Below the pieces are notes generated by a model. That model saw only the letters and a list, made by a program, of their open reading frames with translations. It was not told the DNA's origin and did no database searches. From the NCBI GenBank assembly GCA_030432235.1, contig JAUIHT010000003.1, positions 523,956 through 587,955 on the forward strand: a DNA stretch of 64,000 nucleotides, written 5' to 3'. A program made the translations under genes and the position numbers. Positions within the stretch are counted from its first letter, which is position 1, and each line of letters starts with the position of its first letter. Shown here piece by piece: positions 59,028 through 64,000 of the stretch. Source of the DNA: Verrucomicrobiia bacterium (GTDB lineage Bacteria; Verrucomicrobiota; Verrucomicrobiia; Opitutales; Cerasicoccaceae).

Positions 59028-60382
59028 CAGGACATGATGGGCTTGGCCGGGCGCGCCACTTGAGGCTCGGTTTTGACCCGATGCTTCTTGCGTTTCTTGG
59101 GAGGGGTCTCGTCCTTGGACCGAATCACCGCGGACGACAGGATCAGCCCGGCGGTGAGGATGGTGAAGCCCTGCGTGGTTTGTTGGCCCCATTGCCCGGC
59201 GACGATGAGGAAGAAGCCCGATCCAAACAACAGCCACGGCAAGAGGTTCCCCGTTTTCAATTTCCTGAACGCATAGCTGCCCAAATAAACCATCAGTGCG
59301 ATGCGGTAGACGACGTACACGAAACCGAACATCGGGCCCAACTCGTTCATGATGCGGCTCCATTCGCCCTCACCTTCAAGGAAGCCACGGGAACCGGTCA
59401 TCAGGCGTGCACCCACATCAGTGCCCGCACCCAGGCCCGCACCGATAGGCTCGTTCCAGTCCATATTCAGAACGGGGCTGGCCAGCTCGGTGAGGACGCG
59501 TTCAAAGATGGCTTCCTGCACGCCTTCGTCTTCGCCCTTGGCTGCTTCCCAGCGCGCGACGAACGCCTCCATGCCGTCCTGAAAGTAGCTGAATTGCGAA
59601 GCGATGGCAAAGAAAGCGATGACTGCCACGGCGATGCGAATACTGGTGTGGAGCTTACGGCCGTTGATGACCATGCCCGCAGCGCAGAAAAGAAAGACCA
59701 ACACAATCGAGACGGCCAGCAGACGACTGATGGACCCGTAGATGGCCATGAGGAAGGCGGTTCCGGTCGGGATGAGGAACCACAGCGGCAAGGTGCGCTG
59801 GTTGACGAATTGGGCCAGAAAAAAGGCAAAGGCGAGCGTGAAGAACTGTGCAACCCCGGTAATGAAACTGAAGGTGCCTGGAGGCCGGTAGCGGTCCAGT
59901 GCGCCGTAGAAGCCCGAGCCGATTTCACCGCCGACACTGCGATTTATCCATGCCTCCTGCGGTGAGTAAAACTGCAGCGCGATAAGCACGGTCATGGGGA
60001 TCACGCAGAACAGCAGGAAGCGCCCCATTTTCTCCGTATCGTAATAATCGAAGACCTTGGGGATAATGAAAATCAGCGGAATGCTCAGGTAGTTGGTGAT
60101 GATGCCGTAGATGGAAATCACGGCACTTCCGTGGCTAAGCAGGCCCAGCGGGGCGGTGATAATTGCCAGGACCGCAGCGCCGGCAACAAAGCCCGAGGTG
60201 GGAAAAAAGCCTCCCTGCAGGGCCAGCACATAGATCAGCATAGTCAGGGGCACGCGGGAAACCAGCAGCACGTCCGCCAAAGGGGTCAGGAACCACTTGC
60301 GCATGGCCCCGTCGAATATCAGCAGAAACAGGTACACCCAGATCAGGTACCCGGTCAGATCGCGACTGGAGACTTTGGCCAT
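59027..60382 (-). CDS. O-antigen polymerase/ligase-like membrane protein
   Basis: 451 residues with about ten to eleven hydrophobic helices and a large periplasm-like loop (about 265-350, with 'GEDEGVQEAIFERVLTEL' and 'GSRGFLEGEGEWSRIMNELG'). The C-terminus is very basic ('PKKRKKHRVKTEP'). The topology matches Wzy polymerases and WaaL ligases, but sequence conservation in this family is low, so polymerase and ligase cannot be separated. A polymerase in the same operon as an ABC exporter is unusual. Confidence 0.7.
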   Translation of the reverse strand: MAKVSSRDLTGYLIWVYLFLLIFDGAMRKWFLTPLADVLLVSRVPLTMLIYVLALQGGFFPTSGFVAGAAVLAIITAPLGLLSHGSAVISIYGIITNYLSIPLIFIIPKVFDYYDTEKMGRFLLFCVIPMTVLIALQFYSPQEAWINRSVGGEIGSGFYGALDRYRPPGTFSFITGVAQFFTLAFAFFLAQFVNQRTLPLWFLIPTGTAFLMAIYGSISRLLAVSIVLVFLFCAAGMVINGRKLHTSIRIAVAVIAFFAIASQFSYFQDGMEAFVARWEAAKGEDEGVQEAIFERVLTELASPVLNMDWNEPIGAGLGAGTDVGARLMTGSRGFLEGEGEWSRIMNELGPMFGFVYVVYRIALMVYLGSYAFRKLKTGNLLPWLLFGSGFFLIVAGQWGQQTTQGFTILTAGLILSSAVIRSKDETPPKKRKKHRVKTEPQVARPAKPIMS

Positions 60383-60391
60383 GTGCTCGTT

Positions 60392-61192
60392 TTAGGACTC
60401 TGCCTTTGGGTTATCGGCGTTTGTCGGGTAAACTTCAAGCCCTGGCCCGTGTTCACCGTATTTGCGCACCAGTGCGGCCAGGCGCCGGGCCGCCAGGTAG
60501 CGCGGCAGGTAGCGCTTCGGGCTAAACAGGATGCGCTGCAACCACCCGAGCTTGGCGAGGTCTACCCACTCCGGAATGGGGGCCTGCCGACCGGTGAGGA
60601 AAGCAATGGCCGCGCCGGTGCAAATGATGCCCGGCCGGTAGTCCAGGGAGCGCTTGAGCCAGGCTCCGAGCACTTCCTGCTTTCCTCCGGCTATATTGAG
60701 CACGATCAGGCGGGGGCGTTGTGCCTGGATGCGTTTGAGCAGAATTTCGTCCCGAATATCACCGCTGTCGGGATAGCGGGGAGCCAGGAATACATTCTCT
60801 GTTGGCAGTTCGAAGCCGCGCTCCTTCAGGTATTTCTGGTTGGCGGCGGCTTCATCGGGCGTGGGCATGACCCAGAGCTGTTCCCGGGCCGGTGGCAGGC
60901 CTGGAGCGTCCAGCAGCGCCTTCAGGAAGCGCAGGCCCGAGATGCGACTGAGCTTTTGCCCGCTCTGGCGCTCCCACAGGATGGCGAGAAAGCCGCTGTC
61001 GACCAGGATGACGTCAGCCTCCTTGACTGCCTGGTAATAGACGGGCTCTCGGTCGATGGCGGCGAGGCCGGGTCCCGAGGGGGCCATGACCAGGGCGCCG
61101 TCCAAGGTGTGTTCCACGGCTTCCTCGACCGTGCCGTTGAAAAAAGGCAGTCCGAGGACGGTGGCTGTGGGCAGGTTAGTAATTTCGCTCAT
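60392..61192 (-). CDS. WecG/TagA/CpsF-family glycosyltransferase
   Basis: 266 residues of GT26 type. 'VLGLPFFNGTVEEAVEHTLD', 'DVILVDSGFLAILWERQSGQ' and 'RLIVLNIAGGKQEVLGAWLK' with 'ICTGAAIAFLTG' are the family blocks; in WecG and TagA such enzymes add the second sugar to a lipid-linked primer. That role fits here, next to a sugar-1-phosphate transferase encoded divergently. ATG 61192 lies five bases after an ops-like element. It is followed by the membrane protein gene with nine bases between. Confidence 0.88.
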   Translation of the reverse strand: MSEITNLPTATVLGLPFFNGTVEEAVEHTLDGALVMAPSGPGLAAIDREPVYYQAVKEADVILVDSGFLAILWERQSGQKLSRISGLRFLKALLDAPGLPPAREQLWVMPTPDEAAANQKYLKERGFELPTENVFLAPRYPDSGDIRDEILLKRIQAQRPRLIVLNIAGGKQEVLGAWLKRSLDYRPGIICTGAAIAFLTGRQAPIPEWVDLAKLGWLQRILFSPKRYLPRYLAARRLAALVRKYGEHGPGLEVYPTNADNPKAES

Positions 61193-61195
61193 GCG

Positions 61196-61215
61196 GGTAC
61201 GCTGCCGCCCTTGGC
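61196..61215 (-). promoter_or_regulatory. ops/JUMPstart-like element upstream of wecG-like gene
   Basis: On the minus strand 61215-61196 reads GCCAAGGGCGGCAGCGTACC. Its core GGCGGCAGCGTA (61209-61198) matches the enterobacterial ops sequence GGCGGTAGCGTG at 10 of 12 positions, and the flank GCCAAGG resembles the JUMPstart context GCCAGGG. It sits in the only long leader (105 bases) of the operon, directly after a NusG/RfaH-type gene. It also overlaps one arm of a 10-bp inverted repeat (61207-61216 with 61270-61279). Confidence 0.5.
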
Positions 61216-61297
61216 CGGATGCGGCATTTGCCGGCAAAGCCAATCGGTGTGGAAAAATGGACTGTGGGTGGCCAAGGGCCGGAAAGAACTTTGGGCT

Positions 61298-61843
61298 TCA
61301 GCGCCGCATCGGATGAGGGTCGGGTCTTTCAACCTCGTCAAAGGCGATGTCCACCGGGGTGTCGCGCCCGAGGATCTCCAGAAGGATGCGCACGCGTTCG
61401 CGGGCCGGAGCCAGTTCGACGATATCAGCTTCGGCCCCGCGGAAGATACCGCGGATGACCTTAATACGCTCGCCCACGGCCAGCGGAGAGGGAGAGACCT
61501 CGAAAAGGCCGTCGTCGGTCAGTTCGGCCAACTCGTTGATGACACCCGACGGAACCGGAGCCAGGTCCTGGCCACGTTTGACCAGATAACTGGCGCCTTT
61601 GGCGTATTTGACCGCGCGCGTGCTGGTTTTGGGGTCGAAGTGAACGAACAGATAGTTGGGAAAAAGCGGTTCCAGCACCCAGCGTTTGCCCTTGGTGCTT
61701 TTACGCTGGTAGCGAGCCCGGGGAAACAGCACCGAGACCCCGGGCAGCTCGCGCAGGCTGGCCCAGGCGATACGCTCGCGTTTGGGCTGAGTGCGTAGGC
61801 AGTACCAGGCAGGTTTCAGTGTTGGGCTTAAATCCGTATCCAT
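61298..61843 (-). CDS. NusG/RfaH-family transcription elongation factor
   Basis: 181 residues. 'AWYCLRTQPKRERIAWASLR' is the start of the NGN domain that binds RNA polymerase, with 'VLFPRARYQRKSTKGKRWVL' and 'EPLFPNYLFVHF' following; the KOW domain begins near residue 125 with 'GERIKVIRGIFRGAEADIVE'. Paralogues such as RfaH, UpxY and LoaP are encoded at the head of polysaccharide operons and suppress termination within them. The position here, second gene after the GbsR-like regulator, matches. ATG 61843 overlaps the regulator gene by 16 bases. Confidence 0.9.
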   Translation of the reverse strand: MDTDLSPTLKPAWYCLRTQPKRERIAWASLRELPGVSVLFPRARYQRKSTKGKRWVLEPLFPNYLFVHFDPKTSTRAVKYAKGASYLVKRGQDLAPVPSGVINELAELTDDGLFEVSPSPLAVGERIKVIRGIFRGAEADIVELAPARERVRILLEILGRDTPVDIAFDEVERPDPHPMRR

Positions 61844-62352
61844 TTGGCAATGCGTGGGATGAGTCTCGTGCCGGCGCGGTTCCACTGCTCCAGCTTGGCC
61901 AGGCGGCGGCGGTAATGGCTACGTGCTACGACATTCGCCTCGGGCAGGCGTGCGCGCATGGCGTCCAGGTGGCTGGAGCCGGACTGTAGCTGCGGTGCGA
62001 CGACTTCGGCCAGGAAATGGCCAATCAGGCGTCTCAGCTCGGTCTCGGCCTCATAGTAGTCGCGGCGGTCGCCGGGAACCGAAAGGACCCGGACGGCCTG
62101 CAGCCGCCTGAGCTGGCGCAGGCCCTGGCTGGCAGTACCGAGACTGATGTGTAGCTTGCGTATGATATCCTCCATGCAGAGAGGTTGTGGAGAAAGGAAT
62201 ACCACCGCGTAGATTTCGCCAAGTGATTTCGGCAGGCCCAACATCTGCGCTCCTTCGGCGAAGTAGGCCCGGGCCTCGCCCTCGAAGGCGTCGACGGTGG
62301 AATCCGGCCCCGGACGGGACAGATCCGATGGCGGACTATTGAGTTCGGCCAT
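61828..62352 (-). CDS. GbsR/MarR-type transcriptional regulator
   Basis: 174 residues. 'SLGEIYAVVFLSPQPLCMED' and 'IIRKLHISLGTASQGLRQLR' form the winged helix-turn-helix of the GbsR family, with 'LQAVRVLSVPGDRRDYYEAE' as the wing. It is the first gene of the polysaccharide operon and likely represses or activates it in response to an unknown signal. ATG 62352 is the only suitable start. It faces the sugar transferase gene across a 191-base divergent control region. Confidence 0.87.
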   Translation of the reverse strand: MAELNSPPSDLSRPGPDSTVDAFEGEARAYFAEGAQMLGLPKSLGEIYAVVFLSPQPLCMEDIIRKLHISLGTASQGLRQLRRLQAVRVLSVPGDRRDYYEAETELRRLIGHFLAEVVAPQLQSGSSHLDAMRARLPEANVVARSHYRRRLAKLEQWNRAGTRLIPRIAKWIRI

Positions 62353-62543
62353 GAGGTTGCAGTTTCAAAAAAAAATGAAATGAGACTGGGGAATCAACTC
62401 TAAACTTGCGCACTAGGTGTTTTACCCCTTTTTTCTCGATATTCGGACCTTTACTTGGGTCTGTTAAGAAAACACCGATATAAAAGACTAGCCGATGGCA
62501 GAAAAGTGCTTTTGAAGCTGATTGGTGAGGAGGACTGGTATAA
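62353..62543. promoter_or_regulatory. Divergent control region of the polysaccharide locus
   Basis: AT-rich 191 bases between the GbsR-like regulator and the sugar transferase. GGTGTTTT (62416-62423) and AAAACACC (62469-62476) form an 8-bp perfect inverted repeat 45 bases apart. A purine-rich ribosome site GAGGAGGA lies at 62526-62533, ten bases before ATG 62544. No clear -35/-10 pair was identified; TATAAAAG at 62479-62486 could be a -10 for the plus-strand gene. Confidence 0.45.
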
Positions 62544-63962
62544 ATGCTCGATAGCCGGACAACGGGATTGCTCGCGCTTCATGGCGTGGTCGTTCTGATC
62601 GTGCTGCCTCTGTATTTTGTGCTGCTGGCGATACTCGGGGTGACTTTTTCCGACCGCTTCACCTATAGCCTGATCAATTTCCCGCTCTACTTGGGGGGTA
62701 TTCTCGCCGCGGGGCTGATTTTCTTCAACTTTTACCGGCCCCTGGGGGCTTCCGTGGCCCGACCTGACCGCGCCCGGGTGTTCCAGGTGACGAATCTGCA
62801 GATCTTCGTTCTGGTGCTCATGCTCTTCGGGCTGATCTTCGCCACCAAGGACAAGGCGATTTCCCGTGTTCTGGTAGGTACCTATGTGGTCAGCTCCTAC
62901 GGTTTGCTTTTCCTGCTGAATCTTCTGCTGCCGGGTATGCTGTCCCGCGTCATTTTAAAGGGCAACAATCTGCGCACCTGCCTGGTCATCGGTTCCAGCA
63001 AGGCCTGCCAGGGGCTGGAAACCTGGCTGGAGGAAAAAGAGGTGCTGGGCCTGGATGTCATCGGTTTGTTGACCCCCGATCCGGAGACTGGGAACGAGCA
63101 GGTCACGATCGACATCCCGGTCTTGGGCGAAGAGAAGGATCTGCGTGACATTATCCGCCAGAGGGGAGTCAACCAGGTGCTGCTGCTGGAGACGCGCAAG
63201 TCGAAGTACTGGGTGCAGCGCATCCTCAATGTGTGCGAGGAGGAAGGCTGCCGGATGCTGATTTACAATCCCTGGGCGGAGTACTTCGACTATCCCCTGG
63301 TCAGCGTCAAGGAAGGCCCGCATACCTTTTTCACCTTGGGAGAGGAGCCTCTGGAGAGCCCCCTCAATCGTTTGCTCAAGCGCACCCTCGACATCGCTGT
63401 GTCGCTACCTGTGGTGCTTTTCCTCCTGCCACCGGTGACCCTGCTGGTCTGGTTCATGCAAAAGCGGCAGTCGCCCGGCCCAGTCCTTTACAGCCAGGCG
63501 CGGCGGGGCTTCAACCGCCGGGAATTCGTTCTCTACAAATTCCGCAGCATGCACGTCAACCCGCCCGAGGCTGACGAGTCCATCCAGGCCACCAGGGACG
63601 ATCCGCGCATCTTTACCTTCGGCCACTTCATGCGGCGTACCAGCATCGACGAGCTGCCTCAGTTCTGGAATGTGCTCAGGGGGGACATGAGCCTGGTTGG
63701 CCCGCGGCCTCACTTGCCGCAGCACGACGTCATTTTCGCCCGCGACGTAAAGATCTACCCGCAGCGTCATTTCGTGAAGCCCGGCATCACCGGCCTGGCC
63801 CAGTGCAACGGTTTTCGTGGGGAAATCACCGACGTGGAGGTCCTGCGCCGCCGCGTGCTCTACGATTTGCAGCACATCACCGACTGGTCCCTCTGGGCTG
63901 ATTTAGAAATCCTGGCTAAGACTGCCCTCATTGTATTCCGCCCGCCCGCGACGGCGTATTAG
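62544..63962 (+). CDS. Polyprenyl-phosphate sugar-1-phosphate transferase (WbaP/WcaJ-like)
   Basis: Loads the first sugar phosphate onto undecaprenyl phosphate at the inner membrane. 472 residues: four to five N-terminal helices, a Rossmann-like middle domain ('CLVIGSSKACQGLETWLEEK', residues about 148-260), then the PF02397 transferase domain with 'KRTLDIAVSLPVVLFLLPPV', 'YKFRSMHV', 'RRTSIDELPQFWNVLRGDMS', 'LVGPRPHLPQHD' and 'PGITGLAQCNG'. The protein is full length. It is transcribed away from the cluster, so priming can be controlled separately. The next gene lies beyond the window. Confidence 0.92.
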   Translation: MLDSRTTGLLALHGVVVLIVLPLYFVLLAILGVTFSDRFTYSLINFPLYLGGILAAGLIFFNFYRPLGASVARPDRARVFQVTNLQIFVLVLMLFGLIFATKDKAISRVLVGTYVVSSYGLLFLLNLLLPGMLSRVILKGNNLRTCLVIGSSKACQGLETWLEEKEVLGLDVIGLLTPDPETGNEQVTIDIPVLGEEKDLRDIIRQRGVNQVLLLETRKSKYWVQRILNVCEEEGCRMLIYNPWAEYFDYPLVSVKEGPHTFFTLGEEPLESPLNRLLKRTLDIAVSLPVVLFLLPPVTLLVWFMQKRQSPGPVLYSQARRGFNRREFVLYKFRSMHVNPPEADESIQATRDDPRIFTFGHFMRRTSIDELPQFWNVLRGDMSLVGPRPHLPQHDVIFARDVKIYPQRHFVKPGITGLAQCNGFRGEITDVEVLRRRVLYDLQHITDWSLWADLEILAKTALIVFRPPATAY

Positions 63963-64000
63963 GGCGGGCAGACCGTTAAAAAAGGGCTTGAAACTATTGG

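Noticed and set aside
61226..61239. ATTTGCCGGCAAAG as another copy of the CTTTGC palindrome
   Set aside because: The spacer has two bases and not three and the first base differs; it lies in a leader and not in a gene, so it was left out of the count.
60131..61798. 555-codon plus-strand frame over the wecG-like and NusG-like genes
   Set aside because: It crosses two well-supported minus-strand genes and shows no family motif.
1..64000. CRISPR arrays, tRNA, rRNA, transposases, prophage genes
   Set aside because: No regularly spaced direct repeats, no tRNA T-arm context with a cloverleaf, and no transposase or integrase motif in any plausible frame.

Overview
The window looks like a chromosomal segment from a GC-rich Gram-negative bacterium of the PVC group, most likely Verrucomicrobiota (Opitutae-like). 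This placement is inferred from protein style and not from a marker gene. The 1682-residue surface protein ends in the 'YKVQASSDLQNW' type of C-terminal module that is common in Verrucomicrobiota. A coiled-coil protein begins with the MNRSLLLVICDFLLLSLLAL leader known from that group. Lipoproteins, heptose enzymes and LPS/EPS glycosyltransferases indicate an outer membrane. No rRNA, tRNA, insertion sequence, prophage or CRISPR array was seen.

Left part (1-26 kb): the end of an EamA permease, a secreted SGNH esterase, a giant repeat-containing secreted protein, an orphan PAS histidine kinase, a TerB-like protein, a stand-alone CoaB and a VC0807-type membrane protein. Next comes a disaccharide locus: an HAD phosphatase fused to a glycosidase, and a glycosyltransferase resembling mannosylfructose-phosphate synthase, with a 53-residue gene and an operator-like repeat between them. 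Then follow an AddAB-like helicase-nuclease pair, a secreted protein coupled to a membrane-anchored endonuclease/exonuclease/phosphatase-fold protein, a serine beta-lactamase-fold hydrolase and a full-length glycine decarboxylase.

Middle (26-39.7 kb): housekeeping genes (rfaE2, dnaJ, grpE, manA, pyrF, dnaN) interspersed with three type II toxin-antitoxin modules (hicBA, higBA, vapBC). A 50-residue gene not long enough for routine calling sits between two TGATG junctions upstream of pyrF.

Right part (39.7-64 kb): a surface-polysaccharide locus. Twenty-four minus-strand genes run from a GbsR/MarR-type regulator and a NusG/RfaH-type elongation factor through WecG-like transferase, a polymerase/ligase-like membrane protein, a Wzm/Wzt ABC exporter, about a dozen glycosyltransferases, three FkbM-type methyltransferases, another methyltransferase and a sulfotransferase. 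Most junctions overlap by 1-8 bases, and the run closes with a factor-independent terminator at 39.67 kb. A polyprenyl-phosphate sugar-1-phosphate transferase is transcribed divergently at the right end. The gap between the NusG-like gene and the structural genes carries a sequence close to the enterobacterial ops/JUMPstart element, so processive antitermination of the 21-kb unit is a plausible model. The likely product is a methylated, possibly sulfated, exported polysaccharide.

A striking cross-cutting feature is a 15-bp interrupted palindrome, CTTTGC-N3-GCAAAG. It occurs six times exactly and several more times with one mismatch, always inside genes and usually encoding Leu-Cys-x-Ala-Lys. 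All family assignments come from reading motifs; no database search was run.
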